A DNA stretch of 64,000 bases from Neospora caninum Liverpool. Taxonomy: Eukaryota > Apicomplexa > Conoidasida > Eucoccidiorida > Sarcocystidae. The DNA lies in contig NC_018398.1 of the NCBI RefSeq assembly GCF_000208865.1, positions 2,542,001-2,606,000 of the forward strand. The letters are read 5' to 3'. The notes under the pieces are model-generated. The model saw only the letters and a program-made list of their open reading frames with translations. It was not told where the DNA came from and did not search any database. Shown piece after piece: positions 1-11,193 of this stretch. The translations under genes were made by a program, and so were the position numbers. The first letter of the stretch is position 1. The number at the start of each line of letters is the position of its first letter.

Positions 1-204
1 ACCCGTCGCAAACGGAGCACAGACAGACTGCATGCAGCACGAACGGACGCTGCGCTCTCCGCAGAGCAGGCACGCACAGAGCCGTGAGGGGAACGGGGAT
101 CGGTTTGTCGCTCGGCGCCCGTGGCTCCACGCGTCTTTTTACACGCGTTGAGAAACGCCCCGACAAGGCGCCCGGCCCACAAGCCTGAGAAAGCGGCGAC
201 TCAC

Positions 205-1212
205 TTCAGAAGGAAGTTGAGGAGATACAACTGAATGCCGAGCTTGACGTTGCCCAAGTGACGAGGAAGCAGCTGAATCATGCCCCTGAAAGACACACAC
301 ACACACACACGCAGGAAGCGCGAGCGAGGCTCCTCTGGAAGAAAGAAACCAGCGGGGCGGATGTCCACGCTGGTGTGGCCTCAACGAGACGCAGCACGCA
401 GAGACGGGAGAGAGCGGGCGCAGAGCCACACAGGCGACTGTCTAGGGACGAGAACGAGGCTGCGGCGTGAAAGAAAACCGGGGACGAGGAGACACAAAGA
501 GGAAGCCTGCGTGAGGAGAAGAGCAGGGGCTGCCTTGGTCCTGTTTTGTCTCAGGAAAAGGTCCAAGAGAAGACGTGCAAAAAAGACGCGAGTGGATAGG
601 TTTACGTGACAGTTTTGAAGCGCAGATCTCAGTCGCGCCTCCCTCCCGGAGCCCGAAAAGCGGCGCCAATTCCCCCCCCCCCCCCCCCCCGCCGTCTGAG
701 CGCTGTAGCGTCGCGGGGTTCATCGCGCGTGCACGGCAAATCCGCGCGGACGAACTGTTCCGCGCCGCCCTGGGACCACTGGAAGCCGCAAAAAGACACA
801 ACCTTGTTCGCGCTTTTGTCCCGGAAACGCACGGCTCCGTGCGCTGTGTGCACCGAGGCGCCTACTTTGCTCGGACGACGTGGAACACACTCCTGCGCAG
901 GTCCCCTGCATGTCCGCCGGCGCCGTCGGCTCTGTCTCGTCTGCCTTCGTCGCCTCGCAGCTTCGACTCGGATCCTCCGCCTGTTTTCCGGGAAGAAAAG
1001 AGACGCTGGGAGCGCGTGACGCTTGCCTGTACACTGCGGAGTTGCCGAACCACTTCGCTCTGCTCGATCCAGGCGCCGTCGGTGCCCGCGCCGTCGGAAG
1101 ACGAGTACAGGGAGCATCGGCGCAGCTGAAGGAGGCATCGCGAGAGGATCTCGCCGGCCGTTGCCTCGGAGACAGGTTTCTGCGCAAGTTTCTCCCACGG
1201 GACTTGCGCCAT
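205..1212 (-). CDS. Partial minus-strand gene of unknown function, running off the left edge
   Basis: The proposed exons are 1027-1212, 735-778 and 205-285, read leftward. The first begins at an ATG at 1212 (start MAQVPWEKLAQKP) and gives 62 residues. It ends at an AG|GCAAGC donor, which would make this a GC-AG intron. Exon 2 follows a good acceptor and exon 3 follows CTTTCAG. The intron phases agree (0, then 2), giving a continuous reading FVRADLP-GMIQLLPRHLG that ends in a leucine-rich helix before a GTGAGT donor at 204. The next exon would lie near or beyond base 1. I do not recognise the family. The phase agreement and the helical exon 3 support it; the unusual GC donor and the short exons weaken it. 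Confidence 0.45.
672..690. repeat. Poly-C tract
   Basis: A run of about 19 cytosines lies in the proposed intron between exons 2 and 3 or 1 and 2 of the left-edge gene region. Its length is likely to be unstable and prone to sequencing error. Confidence 0.9.
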
Positions 1213-1285
1213 GTTGCCGCAGAGAAGGGAGGAGCGACAGGAGGAAAAGCGGAGCCGATCTGTTTAGGTCCGGGACACCACCTGC

Positions 1286-1393
1286 ATGCCGGCTCGGAAG
1301 AGCAAGTCTCGGGTGAAAACAGAAGAGGCGGACCTGGTGCGCTCGCCAGAGACCAAGCACGCTCGGCGGGTCAACGAGAAAAAGCAGCGCGAG
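1286..1393 (+). CDS. Possible short first exon, divergent from the left-edge gene
   Basis: An ATG opens 36 highly charged codons (MPARKSKSRVKTEEADLV...) that end at GAG|GTAGCG in phase 0. Lysine-, arginine- and glutamate-rich composition looks like protein rather than noise. It could be the first exon of the coiled-coil gene starting at 3426, because that gene's first sure exon can also be entered in phase 0 after AAAG, but this would need an intron of about 2 kb with a poor acceptor. It could equally belong to an unresolved separate gene. Its ATG lies only 73 bases from the ATG of the opposite-strand gene. Confidence 0.3.
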
Positions 1394-3425
1394 GTAGCGA
1401 TGCGGGGGAGACGACTGCAGACCACGGCAGTTCGCCTTTACACTGTGCAGTGGAACAAAGAGCTCGGCAACTCGACATGCGCTGCCAAAGGGAGTACTTG
1501 CGAGTTCCCCTGCAGCGGTCCCGCCGGTTCACGCTTCTCTGGGTTCTGCAGAGCTGCTGAAAGACGAACTTCCAAAACGCAACATGAGGCGTGCGGACGG
1601 ACGGGTTGTGCATTCGAACTTGTGCTCGTCTCGGAGTCCGCAGCTTGGGGCCCTCGACCGAGGGATCGGACGCTCCGACAAACGTCGCGGCTTGGCGCAG
1701 CTTCTCGTAGCGAGATAAAGAGACAGCGGCTCTTCCGCTTGGCCACGCCCAACAGTGAGAGAGAGTCAAGGCCTCAAAAGCGACACGAAAGCAAAAGACG
1801 CACCGCGAGAGGAGTCGTCCAGTTCGGCTCTCCCCTTGTTCCACTGCCTATTCATAATCTGCTGTTCCAGATACTAAGGGGAATGTACGCAACATGTAAC
1901 TCCACGACGTTAGGTCGGGATCGGACTCGACAGGGGAAGCCTGTTCACGCTTCAAGTTCCCCCACCCCCGCTAGACGCGCCGACTGGGAGACGCGGAAGA
2001 AAAGGATCGGACCCAGGAAGATCGCAGAAAACAAAGACAGGCGCGTCTCAAAAAGCGTTTTCACGGCGGTCTGGCCTCTACAAGTTGGCGAACACGACTG
2101 GCGACACACACAGCGCCACACTGTGGACGCCCGAGTTCCGCGCAGGTTCTGCGCAGATGCTCACCGTCGAATCGTGTCTCTCATTTCCTGGACACAGATT
2201 CTGTTCGAGTCGCCTGACTTGTCCCTCGGGAGGAGAGAGCGGAAGAAGTTACGCGAGACAGAGCATTCAATTCCCGTGTGGGGGCTGGCGGCCTGCCGCG
2301 GAAGAAGTGAAGGACGGGGGACACAAAAACCAGAGAGCAGAGACTGCCACTGAGAAAAGGACCGGACAAGGAAGACTATCCGGAGCGCCTTTCGGAAAGC
2401 AGGAACTCCGTTTCAGCGAAAAGCGCTCCCTTCCCAGGCTCGTTTGCTACTCAATCGACCGTTCTTTTCGCAGCAGCCCCACTGGGCGTCGAGCCCCGCG
2501 TACATCTGGTTGCATGCACCGTTTTCCCGGACGAGGAAAAGTTGGCTTCCAGCTTTCTGACAAACCGCGAGATCTTCATCCGTCTTTTCGCGCAAAAGAG
2601 TGAACCCCCTTCGTTCCCCCCTGCACATCAGGCAGAGTGCGGGACCACGTTCCGCGTTTAAGCGGCTGGATCTTTTCTGCTAGAGCATTTTTCCGCGTAG
2701 CATCCGCGCGCGCGTCGTTTCGCGCCTCTGTCTGCTGCAACTCTCGGAAAGATTCGAACATTGCGTCTCTACGCCTATTGGCACGCTGCGAGACATCTGG
2801 AGTCGGTGCCGTTCGTAATGAATCGTTTGCGTCAACGAGAGAGTTAACGTTCATCGGGGCCCAGGCAACGCGGAGCGCCTACACCCTGGTGAATTCCTGC
2901 CATCCGCCGAACGGTGCCTTCTAAAAAAAAACTCCAGAAATCGCGTGTTCGCCCCGCGGTTCCCTGTGTGTGATCCTCCGCTCGCCGTTCCAGTGCGTCA
3001 CGTGCACGAGTGCGGCGGTGTACGGACACGCCGTAACTCGCCTTCGTGCCGCAAAACCTGCCTCCCGGGTTCCGCACCGACTGCCGCAACTCTTCCCTCT
3101 CTTCTCGTATAGACCCACAGATGCACCGACAGTAGGAGGCTCCAGTTTCGAGTACTGGAAGCGCCTGAGTTGTTTCAACTTCGAGTCAAGAAACAGGGCG
3201 GAGGCGTTGGAAGCGACGTCACAGGAGCAACCGCTTGGGGTGTGCTCTCTCTGCTTACCACGGGAACTAGACAAAGTTTTCAAATCCGTAGAACAGAGTT
3301 GGCGGCGCCGACCAGCGATATCGCATGCGCTTGCGCGGAAAAGTGACAGTTGGGATCCTTTCAGACAGGATAGCAGTTAGGCACCTTCCGTCGTTGGGCG
3401 AGGCATACCGAGTTTCACCGGAAAG
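1394..3425. other. No supported gene; possible long intron or leader
   Basis: Open frames here, such as 2085-2603 and 2637-2924, have arginine- and serine-rich translations without domain-like character or good splice partners. If exon 1286-1393 belongs to the downstream gene this stretch is its first intron; otherwise it is 5' untranslated and promoter sequence. Confidence 0.5.
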
Positions 3426-6400
3426 ATGGGCGATTCGGCCGGCCTCGAGGCCGGTGCTGTGAGCTCAGCTGACCTGGCAAGACACCTGAAATTGCTGCGG
3501 AACGATCTAGTGAGAAAACGGCTCTGTGCCTGCTTGAAAACCCCGTTTTTTTCGCGTAGCTCAACGAACTCAGTGCCTCTTTGCTTCGTCGGCAAGAGGT
3601 TCGCAAACGAGATAAGACTTTCTTGCAACCTTCCTGGGCTGCAAAAAGAGCCTCTCACGCCGGCTAAAACACAGTAAACAGCGGTGCTGAACAAGCTGTA
3701 TTCCTCGGGAGGTGGACTGCACTTCCTCGACGATCATCTGAGGCACCACAAACGTTTAGTCTGGTGTTGGGGTGCTTTTCACTCGGTAGCCGGAGTGCCT
3801 TTCCCCGCTACACTGAGGCTTCAAGTACCCCGTAGCCACCGTGTGTGTGTGGCGTCGGTATCTTCAGTTTCGCCGGTGCAAGACGCAACAGCCAGCGCGT
3901 CCAACGGCGGGCCCCGTATCTACGCAGACCAGTCTGTCGCGAGGTCCGTGTACTTTACCAAACTCCCGGCGTGCTGTCCTGGGAAGAGTGACGTCAGCGA
4001 GACTTCCCACCAGTCTCTATCGGCAGGGCGCTCGGCCTCCACAGCAGCGACTCCCACTGTCTTCCCGCACAGAAGGGAGCGACGGAGCGGGTACGTTCCG
4101 TGAATGTCGGCGCCCTCGGACTCAACAGGGTTTTCTCCTTGCTATACCTTGCACATGTCTAGTCACCCAACCACCCACGTGATTCGAGACCGCAGCGTCT
4201 CCGATCGTGAATGCTTGACCAAACTCGGAGTCTGTACACATTAACCGTACAGGTTCGGGGGTTCCGCCGCAGGGACGAGAGGCGACTCATGGGCACGCGT
4301 CTTCCCGGTCTACCTCTCCTGTACGGGATAGCGGAAGCGAGTCTTCTACCGCATGGCGATCCCAGAAAGGGACATCGGCTAACGAGAAAAAACCAAGCGC
4401 TCGCAGAAGTCCCGTGTCGCACCGGTCCAGCTGCTCGCCCTCGCCGAAGGGATCGGACTCGAGAGCCGCTCGGGCTGCTGCCGCAGCCAAGGTAGGTTTC
4501 CAATTCCTGCTGCCTAATCAAGACGCAGACACAGTGCTCGCAAGTAGGCCAACCTTTGGACTCTGGCGCCTCTGTGCGGGAACAGAGAAGAAGGCCGGGT
4601 TCTCGGCTCGAAACCTTTTTCCCACAAACCGCCAAGACAGGCAATTGCCGCATCGCAGACTGCGAACCCGCGACAGCAGGCAGTCTCCAAACTCCTAGCC
4701 GCTATCTTGGAACATGAACCGGAGTAAGGGTAAAAAAGACTGGCGAGAACACCAGACACCCCTGGATGCAAAAACGTCTGTCAACGTTGTGCGCAGGCTG
4801 CGGATCGGAAGATCGCGGCCGATTCTGTCTCCGCTCAGAATCGAGCTCTCCAGCAGAAGTTGCAAGGCTTAACCGCGAAATACTCGAATCTTGTCCGTTT
4901 GGCAGCGGGTACGTCCAGCTTTCATACCCTTCGATCCTTAGGTGCGTGAGTCCAGTCGCACAGGAAGGAGTGAAGATCCCAAGTGTTTCCAGACTGTGAG
5001 CACCAGAGGCAGCGTCGTCGACAGTGGAGAAGGGCGAACCAGGCTTTCCTGACAGGTGCTTGGGGGCGGCACGTTTTTCTGAATTCATATCGATCCGTCG
5101 TTTGGATGAGCGGAGTGACCACATAGTCGTGAAGGAATGCTCTGCCTCGAACGGAATACAGGGTACAAGGCAAAGGCAAAGGAGTCTGCTGGACAGCTCG
5201 AGGAAGCCAAGGAAACCAACAGAAAGGTGCTTGCGCTATCCCCGCAGCTTTGAGCTTGACTAAAGTGTTCGACCTTTTCAACTAGAAGCTACGAAGACGG
5301 TTGTTTCCCCTGTGACGAGGGGACCTCCCAACAGTCGATAGAGATCGCCTACGTGGACGAGGGGGTAAAGTGCTGACACAGAATGAACACAGAATGACGC
5401 GGGACACAACGTAGAGACCAGAAAAACGGTCACTTGCAATTGACTCTGTGGTCACTCGAACTAGAGCTTACGTTCCTCGTTCTCGCTCCAATGACGAACC
5501 TTCTTTGGACTGGAAGCCACCAGGACGGGTTCTTCCTTGCTGGGAGTGGGCCGAAGGCTGTGGACTCTTGATTTGCATTTATTTCTACTCGACAAAAATC
5601 TCTCGCATCCAGTGCGTCTGTGCGTGGCACTCCGACTGCTCTGCGACTCGTAGCTCACAGAAGATCTCGCGGCCGCCGAAGGATGCCTGGAGCAAGTGCG
5701 GACCAACACAGTGACCAAGACCGCCCATGATGAGGTTAAAGCTCTCTTGTGTGACGCGCAAGAGACGATCAAATCGAAGGCTATGGAGATGGAACTGGTC
5801 AAGCAGCAGCTTCAGGCGGAACGGGAGGAAAACGCCAAGCTCCAAACGGCTTTGAGTAGCCTGAAACGTATGTTTGTCCAGTTCATTCAACAGAGCAGCC
5901 ACCGCCTTGCGTTGCGTGTTTTTGCATTCCCTTTCTTTGAGGAAGCGTTCACGGCCACGCATTTCCGGTGTTTCAAAGTAGGAAGACTACCCTGCAGGCA
6001 CACGCTCGCACCTCCACATGGTAAACACGGAAAGAATCGAACCAGGTTAGTGCCACGACACGGGGTTCACACAGCACGGGGGAAGTGAAGAAATCCCCTC
6101 GCGAACGGGGCCTGCCTTGGGGGAAGGACGATTTCTTGAATCGTTCCATCGGGGTTGCGTGGTCAGAGCCAGTGTCGCGAGGCGCACGACGAGGCCTAGG
6201 AAACCAAGAAGCCGTCGCATGGGCGGAGCAACAGCCATCTCCCGCTGGGGTCACGAACGTCCTGCGCGAGCTCGAGAAGCTGCGCAGCTCTATCAAAGCG
6301 AAAGGTGCGTCTCGCCGCTCAACACCGCGACTTCAGAGCCGAACACAGCTCTCGCTCACGCGCTATCAGCCCCATGCCGCCCAAACACGCCTCACGGAGG

Positions 6401-9400
6401 GTGACCGCTGCCGATGAAGCTGACGGCAGCCTGCCAGGTCTTCACCTGTCGCGCACCACCTGGTTCCTCGTTCGACACTTTGGGACGACAGTTTTGTCCA
6501 GCTGCGTGTCACCTCCATGAAGAAACGGCCCGCCGTTGCAGGGAAACGAAACGCAAGCTCGGCACGAGGCTGCACGTGGGTTCTTTCCCCACCGAATGCT
6601 CGCAGCTTTCTTTGAGGGTCTGAAGCGTGCAAATCGCTGCGGGCGCGCCGCTGTGGCTGTGCAGATCAGCGAGGCCGTCAGCTTCAAGAGGAAGTGTCGC
6701 AGACAAGAGCGCAACTCGATGGGGAACGGAGAAGAGCGGAAAAGGCTCAGCAGCAACTCGCGTGTTTCATGCAACGCATGGACAGTCTCAGGCGTCACCG
6801 CGTTCAAACCGAGGCACGAGCTTGTCGCCAAGCACAGGTTCGCCCCGCGTCCCAGGACTGTGTCGATGCGGATGCCCCTGTGTCCGCCTCTCTCAACGCT
6901 TGTTCTGTGCACTGGCTAGACGGCAGGGAGCAATGTGTGTTTTTAATTTAGACGAGAAAACGAGAGGTGACCTGCGACTGACGTATGTTGAGAAGTGTCC
7001 TTGCCGTTTCCGTAACAGGAAATCGCTGCACTCCGCGCTGAGCTGGCGAGCGAGAAGGAGAATCGCCAGATTCTTCTGCAGATTCTCGAGCTGTATGTAC
7101 CGGACGTTGTTGTCGAGCTTCGTCACCGCATGCAGAAGATGCCTCCCAGCTTTTTTGCATTGGACCCTCGCGTTCTCAGTCCATCAGGACAGATGGAGAA
7201 GTTCGCCGGCTCATCGACGGCCCCCAGCCCGTGCGGGAGGGTGGCTTGCCGCTCGCTGTCGAAACCAGCGAGCGATTTCAGTGCTTCACGGCCTGATGGG
7301 CGTTCGCCCGTCTATCCCAGTGCCTCCGAATTCAGGGCGTTCCCGCCGTCAGGCGACAGCAGAGTGTTGCTCCCGTCCTCACCTGGTGTTCCGCGATCCA
7401 ACGTCGCAACAGAGAGTGCGACAGACTGGACTGGATCTCGAGGTTCAACGCCTGAAGATCGTCTTAGGCTTCTCAAGGCTAGAGGACTTTCGCAGATGCA
7501 AGGCTATGGTGACGAGCCCTCGGAAAGCGAGGCGGGGCCCGTGTTAGTACCTAACCTTGGCGAACCAGTGAAACACTCCTCCTCAGCGGCGATTCAGTTG
7601 ACTGTCGAGCAGCTATCTTTTGACGAGAATGTGCGAGCGCATGACGAGGCATGGACAAGAGGAGAGACTCCGCCGCTCTGGTGCACTGCGTCCGATCCAG
7701 AGGCTCAGCCCTTGTCATCTCATGTGGAATCAGTCGCCGACAGGGAGAGTATTCCCCCGCCCACAGAGAGGACGGCTAGCTCATTTGTGAAACGCGTGGA
7801 AGAGTCCCCAGGTCACTCGCAGCATGCAGGCCAAAAGCGGACCAAAGGAGAAGACGAGGCCAGGCACCGAGCACTCCGAGTATGTAGTGAGGGACCGCCT
7901 GACAACACGAGTGATGTCGGCGGCGCATTTCCCGTGACGCTAAGCACTCGACCCTCGCCGTCCGTGAACGTTTCCTTCATCACGCCAATGGCCCCTCCAA
8001 CGCCTCACTGCCAACCCACGTCTCCTCGCAGTCTTCCAGGGGATTTTGAGAGCGAATCTCCTTATGGAGAACCGGCTGTCGACGGGCAACGCCCAGGGAA
8101 GCAAACTCGAGCCGAAAAGTGCTCGGTTGTGTCAACAGAGACCAGCAGCGCCCATGCTGTCCTTAACCGTCTGAAGCTCCACTCACCATCCGACTGGCAA
8201 CTTGCACGAGGTCACACAACGGAATCTCCGCTTTCAAGCACCGAGACAGAGAAAGGCAGAGGAGACGCTTGCACTGGTCCACCACACCCGTTTCGCCCGA
8301 GAGGCAGCGAGGCATTAAACAGCCTTCTCAGCCACGAAGATGATTGGTGCATTCCTCAGCGTAAGGCCGGACCAGGCACGGAAGAAGATCAGAGTGACCA
8401 GGAGGTTCGACCTCATCGGGCCCTCGCTGCAGAGTTGACGGAAGTCCAACGCAAAGATAACGGAACTCTGCGTCAACAAGACACTCGGGGAGTATTTACG
8501 CAGGATTCCGAGCCTACCGGAACCCTTAAGACCTTGGGCTGGAGCGGAATTCCGCCGGAGGGCGAACCGAACTTGACCACGCAAGACGTCGCATCAGCCT
8601 CCCGTCGTGACTGTGAAGGACGAGCAGAAGGCGCTGTTTCGCAGGGTGTGGAAAAGTGTCAGCGGCCGCGGAGGGGGGACTCCGTCATGAGCCGAGAAGG
8701 CTTCCAAAAGTCTTCACTGGGAGCTAGCCCTCTCTCATCGGACACAGGTCATTGCAGAAAACCGCCTGTACCGCCTTCCCCCCGCAGCGTTACCGGCGCA
8801 GGCAAGTCCCCGGAAGACTACACAGTCCCAACAGCCTCCCAGGGTAGCGTGCACCATCCAGAGGAGTGGATTTCTGCAAAAAAGGAAAGACACGTGCCGG
8901 TTACTGGGGCCGCTTGCGGCGTTGACACTACAAAGGGGAGCAAGGAAGTTGAGAAACGCCCACTCAAGTCACCAGGAACTTTTCCGGGTATGTCCTCGGC
9001 CAATAGTTCCGAGAGATAACCTATCAGACACGGCCTCACGCTGGGTAGAAGAACCTATTTCCTGTAAAAAAAAGGGCGGACGGCTCACGCAACTCCGCGT
9101 GCATGCTGAGAAAAGTGAAGTGTCTGACGCTGGGATACAGGTGAACGTCCTCGACGTTTGCCAACAGCTACAATGGCGGCAGCGATCTTTTTCGCTACCC
9201 GGTGGACGCCGTGTGTTTATTTCCTGGATGATGAACCAGATGTGGCAGAAGACTCTGTTCTTGTGCGTCGACGGCGCCTTCCAACACGAACTAGCTGTGT
9301 TCTAACCGACGAAAAGCGACAAAGAAAGAGGACCGTCGCGGAGAAGACATCACTTGTTTCTGTACACAGTGTGCCGATAGAAGCCTGTTGTCGCTTGTTG

Positions 9401-11193
9401 TCCACAGCCGCCGAGGACCCGGTGAAATCCCTACCTACACCGCTGACAAGTAGCCTGTCAGGAACATCAAGCAGCACTTCCGGCGGCCTGATATTCCACG
9501 AATCCAGTCGGATATCCATCTCGTGCGATTCGCTTTCAGCATCGCCTGGAGTTGACTCAGTTGACATGAGTCTCAGCGAAGACTCCTGCTCAGCTAGTCC
9601 ACTGCTTCCGGCAGAAGCTCCACCTGCAGTTGACCCTTTCAAATGCTTGGCAGAGGAAACCGGAGCAGAACTGCGTCAGGGACAAGCGGCGTCCACAGGC
9701 TGGTTACGGCCAATCGCGAATGTGCCCAGTAACTGCCGACGACACCGAGGGGGGACCACCTGGGGCATTCCCAGCGGCCTAGTGAGCTACCGGCATGCAG
9801 TCACGATTCATTATCGACCACCATTCTGCCAGTCTGACACATGATGGTGTGAGGCAGCGCGCTGTCTATCGTGAACCCACTGTCGCAGTGTCGCACGTGC
9901 GGGACGAGAAACCGAGAGGGGAAGTCTCGCGCAACACGATTCTTTCTCACTGGCCTGATTCATCTCAGCTGAATTTTCCGGTCAGCTGGACCAGAAACCG
10001 ATCCCGTATCTATGAGGCCAACGGGCAGCGGTGGACTTTAACGCGAACGTCACGCTTCGACGAAGAGGTACCTTGTTTGAAGAGTCACACATAATGGGAT
10101 GCTGGTGATTCACGGAACGCAATCTACACACGGCTGTAATTGAATTCAGAGCTTCCACATATATCTCCGTGCACTGCTTTCAGACTGGGAGTGACATAAA
10201 GTCTGACGTCATGCAGCGGGTCCGCGCCGGCGCCGCCCGCACCATTCAGAAACTGTGGCGTTCGTACAAGAGTCGAAAGCAGGCTTCGGGCGTCGGACGC
10301 AGAGGAAGCAGCGATAGGACAGCTTCGCCCTCCCCTGGCCAGGCAACTGCATGCATACAGGAGGCTAACAGGTCGACAACGGAGGTCCCTGGCCTACTCC
10401 AATCTCGTCTCTTGGGTTCCGAACATGCCAAAGGATATTCGGGGGTGGCAGCAAGCGTGCTTGTGTCGCACGCCGAAGAGTCTTCGATAGCACCCGGACA
10501 GCCGAAGTCGAGTGTTCCATGCCCCTCCAGCAGCTCTCGGAACGTTGACCATTCAGACGATAAGAACGCCATGGTAGCGAAAGTGTCAACTGGAAAGCCT
10601 GCTATTTTGAAGGAAAACCATGTTTCCGGTATGGTGCAGGACAAGTGTCTGTAGTTCGGAAAAGACTGCCTAGATAAGTGATCATGCCGTCGTGCACAAA
10701 CACATGTGTACCGACGCCAAACACAGCGGCGAGAAGACCGTTCCTCCTTTCAGATTACACTGCTAAGCTGGGGCTCTCACGGGAACCGTGCAGCGGAGTT
10801 ACGGAGAAGCACCCGTCAGCAGTTAGAGTGGAGTCTGTGCGTGCGTGCTTCCTCGCAGCTGCTCCGGAATGCGGCTCACAGCACTTTCGAGAAAAAAAAA
10901 CGTTCCGCCAGAAGGAACGAACTCTTGCTCCACTGCCTCCCAATGACATGGCCCTCGCCTTGCAGGAAGCAAAAATTCGGTGGCAAATTCAGTATTATGC
11001 CGCCATGCACAAGTTTTACTCTATGCAGCTCCAGCAGAACACTCTGCATCCATCTGAAGAACCAGAAGATAGGTTCTTCCCCGACATCCTTGCTGAGGGT
11101 GTAGATGCGGATGACGACCCTACGCAGATGAGCATGGAAGAACTCCTGGCGCACTCCAACGCTCTCTTCGAAGATGCTGGATTACCCCCGTAG
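3426..11193 (+). CDS. Coiled-coil protein with IQ motif, 1503 aa, 13 exons
   Basis: The exons are 3426-3509, 3560-3598, 4366-4491, 4797-4908, 5162-5226, 5654-5867, 6200-6304, 6665-6837, 7019-8987, 9141-9781, 9969-10067, 10184-10628 and 10754-11193. Their lengths sum to 1504 codons, every phase matches, and all introns are GT-AG. The first eight exons and the start of the ninth encode heptad-like helix, for example ELVKQQLQAEREENAKLQ and QLDGERRRAEKAQQQLA. Exon 9 then gives about 600 residues of serine/proline-rich disordered sequence. Exon 12 carries an IQ-type calmodulin- or light-chain-binding motif, AARTIQKLWRSYKSRK. The C-terminus is an acidic helical block ending HSNALFEDAGLPP. This architecture is typical of centrosomal, conoid or cytoskeletal scaffolds, but I recognise no named family, so that role is inference. 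An extra small exon between 3598 and 4366 is possible, and the start could lie further upstream. Confidence 0.78.

Noticed and set aside
2085..2924. Two open plus-strand frames of 172 and 95 codons
   Set aside because: Composition is Arg/Ser/Cys-rich without domain character, and no phase-compatible join to flanking exons was found.
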